From CAZSMK01 sp964608095 (GTDB lineage Bacteria > Sumerlaeota > Sumerlaeia > MWCT01 > JAGHBZ01), in contig CAZSMK010000068.1 in assembly GCA_964608095.1 (NCBI GenBank), positions 1 through 64,000 of the forward strand: a stretch of 64,000 nt of DNA, given 5' to 3'. The notes below the pieces were generated by a model that saw only the letters and a list, made by a program, of their open reading frames with translations, was not told where the DNA came from and made no database searches. Each line of letters starts with the position of its first letter. Positions within the stretch are counted from its first letter, which is position 1. Shown here one piece after another: positions 35,372 to 44,217 of this stretch. Position numbers and translations under genes: made by a program.

Positions 35372-35482
35372 TACTGGAAAAGCGAACCTGCATAGCGCAC
35401 TCCACTCTCTGGACTCAGACAAAAAAGATACCGGCACGGAAGATATTCTGATTTCCATTGAAATTTATACGTAATCGATGTC

Positions 35483-36691
35483 ATGAAAAAGACAGGCGAC
35501 AATCCTTCACGACGAATAATCAAGCGCCGTATTGTGACCCGGGAAAGCGTGTTTGCTTTGTTTTTGTGTCTCGCATGTATAGGGTTGGGATTCATGCCTA
35601 CCGGGTATGAAAAGGATTCCGGGGACGAGGAAACCTATCATGTCCGGGGTAAGATTATCGAGGTAGATAATTCCGAAATCCAGCAATTTGGCGTTCTCAA
35701 GGCAGGGCACCAGTCAATGACGGTTCGCATTATGAGCGGTTCACACAAGGGTAAGGAAGTCGAAGCCGTCAACAACCTTCTGGGCAAGATGGACCTGGAC
35801 GAAATTTACCAGGAAGGCGATGCCGTTCTTCTTGAATACCAGGCGCTTAATGGTGAGCCCGAAACAGTTGTCCTCCGCGGGCGATATCGGCTCCGGATGG
35901 AACTTCTGTTACTCATAATCTTTTCCGTTCTCCTCATCTCGGTTGGCGGCTGGGTGGGAGCGAAAGCCCTGCTGAGTTTTATTTTCGCTGTGCTCATGAT
36001 ATGGAAAGTAATGCTGCCTCTTTTCTTGAAGGGGTATAATCCTGTGCTCATTGCCCTTGCAGTTGTGGCAGTCCTGACCGGGGCGATTTGCCTCCTGGTC
36101 GGTGGCTTGACACGAAAGGGGTTGGTTGCCTTTCTCGGCGCGATTGCCGGCTTAATGCTCACCGCAGTCCTCGCACGCCTGTTCTGGGGTGGATTCAGGA
36201 TTCACGGCGCGGTGCGACCCTTTTCAGAAACTCTCCTCTATTCCGGCTACGCACATCTGAACCTTACACGAATTTTCCTGGCAGGCGTCTTTATAGCCGC
36301 TTCCGGCGCTGTCATGGACCTTTCCATGGATATCTCGGCCGCAATGGATGAGGTTTCACATAAAGTTCCGGGGCTGGGACTGTGGGAACTCACAGGTTCC
36401 GGTTTACGAGTTGGGCGGGCCGTAATCGGTACCATGACCACCACCCTTTTACTTGCCTATTCCGCAAGTTATATAAATATGCTGATGCTGCTGATGGCGC
36501 AGGGAATACCCTTACAAAACATGTTTAACCACAACTACATTGCAGCGGAGATTTTACACACGCTTGTAGGTAGTTTTGGCTTGGTGACTGTTGCGCCCCT
36601 TACCGCACTCGTCGGAGGCATAATCTATTCCTTACCGCACAGAAACACCTCTGCAGAAAAACATATACAGGTTCTGAACAATAAATCGTAA
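35483..36691 (+). CDS. YibE/F family membrane protein
   Basis: A 402-residue polytopic membrane protein of the YibE/F family. The family is found mainly in Gram-positive and candidate-phylum bacteria and its function is not established. Residues 20-40 are a first helix. About 50-135 form an extracytoplasmic domain (YHVRGKIIEVDN...VRIMSGSHKGKEVEAVN). About seven more helices follow, including the family signature SGAVMDLSMDISAAMDEV and NHNYIAAEILHTLVGS. It lies 111 bp after phoA on the same strand and may be co-regulated. Confidence 0.85.
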   Translation: MKKTGDNPSRRIIKRRIVTRESVFALFLCLACIGLGFMPTGYEKDSGDEETYHVRGKIIEVDNSEIQQFGVLKAGHQSMTVRIMSGSHKGKEVEAVNNLLGKMDLDEIYQEGDAVLLEYQALNGEPETVVLRGRYRLRMELLLLIIFSVLLISVGGWVGAKALLSFIFAVLMIWKVMLPLFLKGYNPVLIALAVVAVLTGAICLLVGGLTRKGLVAFLGAIAGLMLTAVLARLFWGGFRIHGAVRPFSETLLYSGYAHLNLTRIFLAGVFIAASGAVMDLSMDISAAMDEVSHKVPGLGLWELTGSGLRVGRAVIGTMTTTLLLAYSASYINMLMLLMAQGIPLQNMFNHNYIAAEILHTLVGSFGLVTVAPLTALVGGIIYSLPHRNTSAEKHIQVLNNKS

Positions 36692-36893
36692 AAATACATG
36701 CCACATCTGCCACGAAGATTCCTCCACGCGCGCCCGCATGAGAAACAATGAATGAGTGAAGCAAAGAACCTTTTATCCAATCCCCTTACACCCGCAGTTT
36801 TAAATCAACAAATACACTTGATCCTTATTTTCCCTGGCGTGTGACAGACCCCGTACCTCTTACCAAACATAAGCACTGGCGTATAATGAAGAA

Positions 36894-36913
36894 GGCGCCT
36901 CCTCTGAGACGCC
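36894..36913. terminator. Imperfect hairpin between convergent genes
   Basis: GGCGCCTC-CTCT-GAGACGCC forms an 8-bp stem with one mismatch, between the 3' ends of the YibE/F gene and the second pstS. There is no clear T-run on either side, so it is a weak bidirectional terminator candidate. Confidence 0.3.
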
Positions 36914-36953
36914 CTCCTGGCAACAACGTCGTCTATGTTAAAGTAAATGGCTG

Positions 36954-38033
36954 CTACTTTGCGATTTCTACTTTTTGAAAACCATACGTGATAGATTCAA
37001 GAAGCTTAAGCGCCTTTTCCTCAGCCGCGTCAGGTAGCGGTGCGTATAACAACGTCTCGTTGTATTTCTGCGCATCCGTGATAGACCAGTGAAGCAGTTT
37101 CTTGACCGCTCGCGCTTTTTCCATAGACCGTCCGGCATAATCCTGGTTCTTATACACGAGCAACCATGTGAACCCGCTGATCGGATAACCGTCGGCTGCA
37201 GCGGTATCCGTAATAGACACTCTCAAGTCGTCGGGAAGTTCAACATTCGCAGCTTCTGAAATACTCTTTATAGACGGTGCGACAAACTTGCCCGCCTTGT
37301 TTTTGATCGTTGCGTAGTTGAGGTCGTTCTTCTCGGCATAGATAACTTCCGCGTATCCAATACTTCCCGGAATCTGCTTGACGGTACCCGCAACACCCTC
37401 GTTACCTTTTCCTCCAAGACCCGTTGTCCAATTTACGCTTTTACCTTGCCCGATTTTTTCCTTCCATTCAGGGCTGACCTTGCAGAGGTAATCGGTAAAA
37501 ATGAAAGTCGTTCCGGAACCGTCAGAGCGGTGGACAACAATAATCTGAGCGTCAGGGATATCCACACCGGGATTCAATTTTGTAATCTTTTCGTCGTGCC
37601 ATTTAGTGATTTTACCGAGAAAGATGTCCGAGAGAACTTCCGGCGTGAGTTTGAGTTGTGTCGAGATATCGAGGTTATAAATAACGGCAACTGCCCCCAG
37701 CGCGGTCGGTATATGCAGAATCTCGCCGTCGAATTTTTTCTGTTCTTCTTCGCTCAAAAACGCATCGGACGCGCCGAAGTCGACTGTTTTGCTAAGCAGC
37801 TGCCTGATTCCGCCGCCGGAACCAATAGACTGATAGTTCACCTTCACGCCATAATCCCTGGCATAAACCTCGAACCATTTCGAATACAATGGGTAAGGAA
37901 ACGACGCCCCGGCGCCGATCAGCTCGTTCACCTTTTCTTGTGCGAATGAGATGGTGAGACCTGCGAATGGTGAAATCACGAGTATCAGTGTGAGAAGACC
38001 GATACTGGAAAGTTTTGATAGATTTCTGTACAT
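36954..38033 (-). CDS. PstS-family phosphate-binding protein (second copy, in secretin cluster)
   Basis: A 359-residue exported phosphate-binding protein closely similar to the PstS at 22804. It shares GAGASFPYPLYSKWF, NYQSIGSGGG, DFGASD and HRSDGSGTTFIFTDYL. A Sec signal covers about 1-35 (ends SFAQ), with no lipobox. ATG 38033 has the ribosome site AAAGGAG. No permease or ATPase gene is adjacent. It is instead the last gene after a lipoprotein and two secretins, separated from the second secretin by a hairpin. It could be an extra feeder for PstCAB, a surface phosphate-scavenging protein, or cargo of the secretins. The last is inference. Confidence 0.9.
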   Translation of the reverse strand: MYRNLSKLSSIGLLTLILVISPFAGLTISFAQEKVNELIGAGASFPYPLYSKWFEVYARDYGVKVNYQSIGSGGGIRQLLSKTVDFGASDAFLSEEEQKKFDGEILHIPTALGAVAVIYNLDISTQLKLTPEVLSDIFLGKITKWHDEKITKLNPGVDIPDAQIIVVHRSDGSGTTFIFTDYLCKVSPEWKEKIGQGKSVNWTTGLGGKGNEGVAGTVKQIPGSIGYAEVIYAEKNDLNYATIKNKAGKFVAPSIKSISEAANVELPDDLRVSITDTAAADGYPISGFTWLLVYKNQDYAGRSMEKARAVKKLLHWSITDAQKYNETLLYAPLPDAAEEKALKLLESITYGFQKVEIAK

Positions 38034-38097
38034 CGTGTGCACTCCTTTCGTAACCGTGTATTTAGAAAAAATCTATTTTCAAAGTCCTCATCGGGAC

Positions 38098-38117
38098 ACG
38101 CTTTTCTTAAAAAGCGT
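38098..38117 (-). terminator. Perfect 8-bp hairpin directly after the second secretin gene
   Basis: ACGCTTTT-TAAG-AAAAGCGT begins at the stop codon of the secretin gene. The sequence after it (GTCCCGATG) has no T-run. It therefore looks like an attenuator or RNA-processing hairpin separating PstS output from secretin output rather than a full terminator. Confidence 0.45.
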
Positions 38118-39752
38118 TTAGATATCCGCACCGCTACCGTTACCTAAAAGCCACATGTCGAAGCCGAACGAATTACGGGGCACCTGAGGGATACTCTCGC
38201 CGACGACCTGGTTGGCGATTGTCTGGATTTCGGGCGCATTTGCAAGCACTGACTCACCACCGGTTTCCACCTCGCACTCAATGACGATTAGGAGCTGAGT
38301 TTTCCGATTGATATTGTTTTCTCCACCGAAGAGATATCCCAGACCAGGAAGAGAGCTGAGAAAGGGAATTCCCTGTTTGGTCTCGACCTTTTCGTCGCGC
38401 GTAAGCCCGGCGATAACAAGAGGTACGCCACCCTTCATACGCGCCCGGGTAACCGCGCGCGATGATTGTATAATGGGTAATCCCTGCGGGGTGTAACCCG
38501 ATACATTGCTTGTTTCCACTGCAACCTCTACCTCCATGGATTCGAGCAAGATAACAGGTTCGATTTCAATCGAGAGCCCGACCTGTCCGCTTGACCCATG
38601 CCCTAAAGACCGATCGTAAAGACCGTAATCTCCGGTTTCTGGACATTTCTCGCCGTCAGCGCAGCTATCCGAAATACGAGTCGGTTCAAAACCCTCCTCG
38701 CCGGGATCAAGCGGGAGAGCCTTAAAAGACACTACCTGTTCCGTTGCGCCGAAATATGCGACATCACCGCTTTTTGCATGCACGGTTCCCTCCGCAAGGA
38801 CTTTTGCTTTCCCCTTGCTTGCCAGAAAATCGACATACGCAGAGGTAAGAAGAAAATTGGCATAAGCGAATCGCGTGGCATTCGTAAACTGCCGATGGAT
38901 CGAATATTCGGCGGTATTAATGGTCCGTTGCAGGAACGGGTTCAAAAAACCGGAAACATTAACGAACCGTTCCGAGACATCATATCCTGCAAACCCGAAA
39001 TCAAAAAGGTTCCGACCGGGACCGTTTTTCCAGGCAATATAATCGAGACCCAAGCGCAGGTCGTTCGAGATAGAGACTTCGTAGACTTTTATATGGAATC
39101 TGCCCTGGTGTTCGGGAACATCAACCATGACAGCGCCTTTGAGATATGAGGAGATGCGGTACGGTTCATCGCGGCGTGTAGCGCTGTTGTTGTTTCTGTC
39201 AAGAACCGAAAACCCCTCTCCACCCCATTCGCTGGCAATAAGGTCAATGTCCTCAATGTCTCGATAACGCGCCTTGTAATAGGTCGTCATACTGCCGTCT
39301 TGATTCTCTTGAAGCCACTCTTCATCAAGTAACGGTATCACACTTTCAATAAAGGGCACCTGCCAACGTGGGACGACAACCTGCAAGAAACACTCTCCGG
39401 AGACCTTGTCGCGAATAACTTCAGCGCGTCCGCCTTCCTTTGCGGTTAATTCTCTGAAGATATTTCTTACCTCGGGGCTGTCTACTTTCTTTAACGGGAA
39501 CGTCCGCGTGACATATCTATTGAGGAGTATCTTCTGGTTCGCCCTGAGCACCAGTACGTCTTCGTCGTCGGGTGAAAGGTTAACCTGCTCGTCTTGAAAG
39601 GTGTATTCATCGATGTTGCTTTTTTCTGCAGATGGGCTGGGATTGCCTCTGCGAGATTGTACCCGACCGTCTGCTTCATCCACCGCCATACCGAGAGGAG
39701 TCAGCAGACAGATTAAGAGCAAAACAATGATATGTTGTATAATTTTTTTCAT
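38118..39752 (-). CDS. Secretin-domain outer-membrane protein, second of a pair
   Basis: A 544-residue exported protein with a Sec signal (about 1-23, MKKIIQHIIVLLLICLL). N-like domains follow, then a C-terminal secretin beta-barrel (SIEIEPVILLESMEVEVAV...GGVPLVIAGLTRDEKVETKQGIPFLSSLPGLGYLFGG). Secretins form large ring channels in the outer membrane of type II/III secretion, type IV pili or phage systems. It shares LGLDYIAWKNGPGRNL and the C-terminal FGFDMWLLGN with the upstream secretin, so the two are paralogues. ATG 39752, with AAGGAGA, is chosen over an in-frame ATG at 39785. A Cys-containing insert (SCADGEKCPETGD) is specific to this copy. Confidence 0.85.
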   Translation of the reverse strand: MKKIIQHIIVLLLICLLTPLGMAVDEADGRVQSRRGNPSPSAEKSNIDEYTFQDEQVNLSPDDEDVLVLRANQKILLNRYVTRTFPLKKVDSPEVRNIFRELTAKEGGRAEVIRDKVSGECFLQVVVPRWQVPFIESVIPLLDEEWLQENQDGSMTTYYKARYRDIEDIDLIASEWGGEGFSVLDRNNNSATRRDEPYRISSYLKGAVMVDVPEHQGRFHIKVYEVSISNDLRLGLDYIAWKNGPGRNLFDFGFAGYDVSERFVNVSGFLNPFLQRTINTAEYSIHRQFTNATRFAYANFLLTSAYVDFLASKGKAKVLAEGTVHAKSGDVAYFGATEQVVSFKALPLDPGEEGFEPTRISDSCADGEKCPETGDYGLYDRSLGHGSSGQVGLSIEIEPVILLESMEVEVAVETSNVSGYTPQGLPIIQSSRAVTRARMKGGVPLVIAGLTRDEKVETKQGIPFLSSLPGLGYLFGGENNINRKTQLLIVIECEVETGGESVLANAPEIQTIANQVVGESIPQVPRNSFGFDMWLLGNGSGADI

Positions 39753-39802
39753 AAACAGTTCTCCTTCCTTCTTCGTGTTTGTCATGATGGTTCTCCTGTC
39801 TG

Positions 39803-41455
39803 CTATTTTTCCCGATAGTTTCCGATCAGCATCATGTCGAACCCGAAAATCTCCTCAGGCAACGAAACGATGTCCATACCTTTTGTGCTAACTGCGTTAA
39901 CAACTTCCAGTTCCTCTTCGTTCATGCCGCTGAAATCAGTAACGACATCGGCTGACACAACAATGGCAAGAAGCGTTTTCTTTGCAGTGGAGATTTCTCC
40001 GCCGAAGAGCCAGCCGAGAACAGGCAGAGACCCCAGGATAGGAATCTTGCGCGTTGTCTGAATAGCCCGTGTTCGTGTTAATCCGCCGATGATGTATTCC
40101 TCGCCGGGCGCGGCGTTAAGTTTGGTCGCCACCTCGCGATGATGAAGCATCGGAACACCGCTATCATCAAAACTCAGCTGGCTGACCACGGAAACTTTTA
40201 TGTCCATTACGATAGCATTCTCTCCGATAACGGGTGTAATGAAGAGTTCGACACCGGCATCGGTGATGTCAGGAATCGCCCGCTCGACCACGTCCCCCCT
40301 TAACGTTCTGTTGTCAGTAAAATTGGGGCTGTCGCCGTATGGGTCAAGAACCCGCCCTTCGGGGCGACTACCTGCAAGGTCGCTCGCACCAGTCTGGACT
40401 CTATAAAACAAAATCTGTTCCCCGGTTGAAAATTCAACTGTTTTGGTATTCAGCACAGTTGCGCGTGGCGCCGTCAACACGCGTGCACGCCCTTTTGTTA
40501 CCAGAAAATCGAAAAAGGATGTAGGAACATTATAGAAATATGCCACGTTATACCCTTCATTGTTATATTTATGTCCGCGTAGTCCGTAGACATCGACGCC
40601 GGGTGAAAACACAGGTATTCCAGTGCCGTCGACACCATTTGTATCGAGCCGACTTGTTTTGACATAATCTGCAAACGCACCGAGCGCCAAAAGGTTTCGA
40701 CCGGGGCCGTTCTTCCATGCATGAAAATCAAGTCCCAGCGTTCCATCGTTGTTTAAATCAACCTCGTAAATAGTTGATCTCAGGATGATTTCTTTCGTCG
40801 GCACATCAAGTTCTTCCTTGATATGTTCCATCGCCCTATCCACACCGGAAGGAATGTCATAAAGATAAAGTGCGCCGGTCGCTCTATCGCTGATCAAGTC
40901 GGAGTGCCGTGTCATATATCCTTCTACAGTCTGAAGAAAGTCATGGTCCCCGGGATCTCGATGGTTCAGATGGTGATAGACACGCACTGCGCCGTCTGAC
41001 GATGTTAATTGAGGTCGATCGATTAGGGCGACCAACTCTTTCAGTGGTTCAACTTGCCATAGGGGAACATTAACCAGCAACCTGCCGCTTTCGTTGTCCG
41101 GCGCAACAAAGGTCCACCAGTTTCCTTCCTCGATCTCGACGACACGATCAATGAACCGTACTACCGCATAGGGATTTACATTTTTAAGTTCAAACACAAC
41201 CGGGACAAACTGGTTGACCTGTGCCTTGTCGGACGTACGTAAAATTTTAACCACGCGCCTCATTCGTTCGTCAGCATTACTGTCTAAAGATACGAGAGGT
41301 TCTTTATTCGCTGCGGGAAACTCGAAATCCACCAATCCAATACTATCCCGGACATTCGTAGTCGGTATTTCGGTCTGGCAAAGACCTTCAGCAATAACAA
41401 AAAAGACCAGAAAAATCCACACCACAAATACCGTTACCTGTCCCTTTCCTGTCAT
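39803..41455 (-). CDS. Secretin-domain outer-membrane protein, first of a pair
   Basis: A 550-residue exported protein. A Sec signal covers about 1-26 (WIFLVFFVIAEGLCQ), with AAAAGGAGGG as ribosome site. The middle resembles secretin N domains (FELKNVNPYAVVRFIDRVVEIEEG, LLVNVPLWQVEPLKELVALID). The C-terminal secretin domain is clear (GVELFITPVIGENAIVMDIKV...EYIIGGLTRTRAIQTTRKIPILGSLPVLGWLFGG). It shares LGLDFHAWKNGPGRNL and FGFDMMLIGN with its neighbour 50 bp downstream. No GspE, GspF, pilin or pilotin gene is nearby. The last 45 residues may be an S-domain docking site for the upstream lipoprotein; that is inference. Confidence 0.85.
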   Translation of the reverse strand: MTGKGQVTVFVVWIFLVFFVIAEGLCQTEIPTTNVRDSIGLVDFEFPAANKEPLVSLDSNADERMRRVVKILRTSDKAQVNQFVPVVFELKNVNPYAVVRFIDRVVEIEEGNWWTFVAPDNESGRLLVNVPLWQVEPLKELVALIDRPQLTSSDGAVRVYHHLNHRDPGDHDFLQTVEGYMTRHSDLISDRATGALYLYDIPSGVDRAMEHIKEELDVPTKEIILRSTIYEVDLNNDGTLGLDFHAWKNGPGRNLLALGAFADYVKTSRLDTNGVDGTGIPVFSPGVDVYGLRGHKYNNEGYNVAYFYNVPTSFFDFLVTKGRARVLTAPRATVLNTKTVEFSTGEQILFYRVQTGASDLAGSRPEGRVLDPYGDSPNFTDNRTLRGDVVERAIPDITDAGVELFITPVIGENAIVMDIKVSVVSQLSFDDSGVPMLHHREVATKLNAAPGEEYIIGGLTRTRAIQTTRKIPILGSLPVLGWLFGGEISTAKKTLLAIVVSADVVTDFSGMNEEELEVVNAVSTKGMDIVSLPEEIFGFDMMLIGNYREK

Positions 41456-41547
41456 GTGATTGCCCTCCTTTTTATCTCAAGATAAATACTTCGCAAAAAC
41501 CCGTCTTTTGACAACATTTGGTGACACTCTCTCGTCTTGCTATTATC

Positions 41548-42345
41548 TCAAGGAACAGCATTTCGCTCGACATCCTGAAAAATTGAGAAGTCCCGCTTGG
41601 CTTCCTTTCTTATTGCACCGGTATATGCATTAACAAAAAAGCCCCTATATGCCCTCTCCCCCTTTGCAAGCACTTCAGCAGGTAGCTCAAGCGTGACCCA
41701 CCATTCATGAAACCCGGCCTCATTTTTGATGAGCTGTGCGTGTTCACGAAGGGTCGGTCTGCCGATATAATCCTTTGCAACATGTATGGCATCATCTTTA
41801 TAGATAAGCCCATCTTCTCCTCTTGAAAACAAAGGGACTCCCTCTACTTTATATTGTGCGGGTAAGGATACTATCATGGGCGATACGTTTTTACACTCGT
41901 GTGGTGATGCGTATATCCCCTGGATGTAATAAGTTCCCGCGTCCGGTGTTACCGTGGTGAACAGAAATTTTCTTGTGAGGATTTTACCGGGTGCAATCTC
42001 TGTGGTAAGCGATAAATCTTCTTTGGGACTGAAGACCGGTTTTTGTTTAACACGATTCATGGTGTCCTCAGTCCACCATAAAAAATCCACAGAGTCAGCG
42101 TTGAGATGGCGCGCATTAAGAGAATCGGATGCGACGTTTTTTACCTGGACTTCCACAAGGAGGGCTTCACTCGGACGTAACGGCTGTTCCGGAAGTTCTA
42201 AGGTTATCTCAAAGACTTCTTCATACGAGGAAGGCTGCTTGAGAAGACTGCAACTCGAAATGATAAGGCCGCAAAAAACCAATAAGGCTACGGTGAAAAT
42301 TCCCTGGTTAAAGGACCGATTTGCTAAAGCATTGATTTTAATCAA
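41548..42345 (-). CDS. Lipoprotein of unknown function heading the secretin cluster
   Basis: A 265-residue predicted lipoprotein with signal helix at 15-31 and lipobox IISSC (Cys32). Residues 45-150 look like a beta-sandwich (EITLELPEQPLRPSEALLVEVQVKNV...RKFLFTTVTPDAGTYYIQGIYAS). About 180-255 resemble a PepSY-like fold (AIHVAKDYIG...WWVTLELPAEVL...FFVNAYTGAIRKEAK). I do not recognise a family. A TTG start at 42345 is supported by AAAGGAT eight bases upstream. Its position, first behind a Pho box and followed by two secretins, suggests a pilotin-like or periplasmic assembly partner. Confidence 0.65.
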   Translation of the reverse strand: MIKINALANRSFNQGIFTVALLVFCGLIISSCSLLKQPSSYEEVFEITLELPEQPLRPSEALLVEVQVKNVASDSLNARHLNADSVDFLWWTEDTMNRVKQKPVFSPKEDLSLTTEIAPGKILTRKFLFTTVTPDAGTYYIQGIYASPHECKNVSPMIVSLPAQYKVEGVPLFSRGEDGLIYKDDAIHVAKDYIGRPTLREHAQLIKNEAGFHEWWVTLELPAEVLAKGERAYRGFFVNAYTGAIRKEAKRDFSIFQDVERNAVP

Positions 42346-42416
42346 CGGAACTATCCTTTACGTTTGTTGGTTAACATAAAAATTTAACGCATTCGAATAT
42401 TTAGTATGGAAACGTA

Positions 42417-42444
42417 TGTTAAGCAGGTATTAGGGAAATGTTAA
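42417..42444 (-). promoter_or_regulatory. Pho box ahead of the lipoprotein/secretin/PstS cluster
   Basis: On the minus strand TTAACA (42439-42444), a degenerate CTAATA (42428-42433) and TTAACA (42417-42422) stand exactly 11 bp apart. TACTAA follows 10 bp later as a possible -10. This copies the layout of the pstS promoter, and the site lies directly after the phoBR genes. Confidence 0.7.
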
Positions 42445-42483
42445 AAGTTGGTTATTTTTGTGGAGCGAAGAAAGCTGGTTTTT

Positions 42484-44217
42484 TCAGGAGGGATTCAATG
42501 GCAGCTGAATCGTAAATTTTGTTCCGGTGCCGGGTGTGCTCTCCACTGTTATTATGCCGTTATGAAGCAGGACGATATGCTTGACAATCGAGAGGCCAAG
42601 GCCGGTGCCCCCGAGTTTTCTCGACCGCGATTTGTCAACCACATAAAACCGCTCGAACACACGCGACAGATGGTCGCGCGGTATGCCGATACCCGTATCC
42701 TTGACGGCGATTTGCACATAACCATCACTCGGAGCGACCGATATCGTAATCGTTCCCCGCTCGGTATATTTGACGGCATTATCAATCAAATTGATAAAGA
42801 CCTGCTCCAGCCGAAAAGGGTCCGCCGTGATAACGGGGAGGGGCTCCTTGACCTCCAGATTCAGAGACAGTCCCTTTTCCTTGATCTTTGATTCATAAAG
42901 CGGGAAAAGGTTTTGAATCAATTCTTGGAGGTCGACCTCTTGCAACGCAAGACCGCCTGCAGAGTCTTCAAGCTCCGATAATGTCAGGAGATCGTTTACG
43001 ATATTGACAAGGCGTTCTGTGTTTCGCCTCACCATTTCAAGGTAACGTCGGCTCTCGTTTTCCACAGTTTCTTCGAGCGTTTCAACAGCGCCCAGAATCG
43101 CGGAAAGCGGCGTTCTCAACTCATGAGAGACATTGACGACAAAATCTTTTTTGATTTTCTGAACCTGTTTCATCTCGGTAATGTCGTGAAGGGCAAGGAC
43201 AATTTCCTGCGCCGCCGGCATGTACGTCGCCCCGCAGAGATAATGGCGATTATTCACTTCTATCTCTTCAGAAAGATAAGGACGTTCTTTTCCGGTGTTC
43301 TTGACCAGATCGCCCAGGCGCGGTTCCCTCAACACCTCCCAGTACATCTTTCCTTCAACCGGTGTGGTGTCGACAATCTTTTCGAAACACCTGTTACTGA
43401 GTATTATCTCCCCCTTTTTGTTAAGCACGGCAAGCCCTTCCTGGATAGAAGCAATGAGGGTGTTCAACGATTCTTTGCGTTCAGAAAGTTCATCTATAAG
43501 CGACTTGATTTTCGCGACCATGTGGTTGAAGCTCTGGGCGAGCTGCCCGAACTCATCGCGGTTCTTAATAAAGATTTTGGTATCGAAATCACCGTCGGCA
43601 ACCCGTTGAGCCGCATGAGTCAACTCCCTGAGCGGCGAGGTCAGTGTTCGGGCGAACAAAGCCGACAACACCAGAGCGACAAGAATGACAAAGAGTGCAA
43701 CATTGGCAATATCGGTTTTTAAATTGTTGAGCAGTTCGTTTATCTGGTTCAACGATAGACTGGTTCTCAACACGGCTACGGTCTTGCCATGAGATTCGAT
43801 AGGAAGCGCAACATAAAGCATTCTTTTCTCAACGGTGGTGCTGAAACGACGCGATTCGCCGATCTCGCGTTCAAGCGCCTGGATGATCTCTGGCCTGTCG
43901 CTATGATTCCTCATTTTCCCCGGGTCTTCCATAGAATCCGCCCATACCGTCCCATCAGGTGAAATGACGGTGATACGAACTTCAAGGTCTTCTCCGAGCT
44001 GTCGGACACGACGTTTCAATTCTTCCAATTCCTTGTCTTCGATAAAGGGGAGCAAACCCGCTTCAAGACTGGTGCCGATATTCTTGAGCCGAGTCGATTG
44101 ACTTGTCTCATAATACGTTCGGATAGTTTTAAACGTGAAGAGTAATATCAAAAAAGACAGGACAAGAATGACAAGAATATAGCCGAGCACTATTTTTATG
44201 AAGAAAAAATGCTTCAT
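42484..44217 (-). CDS. phoR: Phosphate-regulon sensor histidine kinase PhoR
   Basis: A 577-residue membrane histidine kinase. TM1 lies at about 9-29, followed by an extracytoplasmic region of about 135 residues and TM2 at about 170-190. A HAMP segment covers about 190-245 and a PAS domain about 250-345. HisKA carries His365 (NVSHELRTPLSAIL), and a HATPase_c domain has N, G1 (DTGIGIP), F and G2 (GGTGLGL) boxes. The large outer domain is unlike short-loop E. coli PhoR and closer to Bacillus PhoR. It overlaps phoB by 4 bp (ATGA). Neighbouring Pho boxes make phosphate the likely signal. Confidence 0.9.
   Translation of the reverse strand: MKHFFFIKIVLGYILVILVLSFLILLFTFKTIRTYYETSQSTRLKNIGTSLEAGLLPFIEDKELEELKRRVRQLGEDLEVRITVISPDGTVWADSMEDPGKMRNHSDRPEIIQALEREIGESRRFSTTVEKRMLYVALPIESHGKTVAVLRTSLSLNQINELLNNLKTDIANVALFVILVALVLSALFARTLTSPLRELTHAAQRVADGDFDTKIFIKNRDEFGQLAQSFNHMVAKIKSLIDELSERKESLNTLIASIQEGLAVLNKKGEIILSNRCFEKIVDTTPVEGKMYWEVLREPRLGDLVKNTGKERPYLSEEIEVNNRHYLCGATYMPAAQEIVLALHDITEMKQVQKIKKDFVVNVSHELRTPLSAILGAVETLEETVENESRRYLEMVRRNTERLVNIVNDLLTLSELEDSAGGLALQEVDLQELIQNLFPLYESKIKEKGLSLNLEVKEPLPVITADPFRLEQVFINLIDNAVKYTERGTITISVAPSDGYVQIAVKDTGIGIPRDHLSRVFERFYVVDKSRSRKLGGTGLGLSIVKHIVLLHNGIITVESTPGTGTKFTIQLPLNPS

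Noticed and set aside
36841..36953. Riboswitch or small RNA in the convergent spacer
   Set aside because: Only one imperfect hairpin is visible, with no promoter or conserved core.
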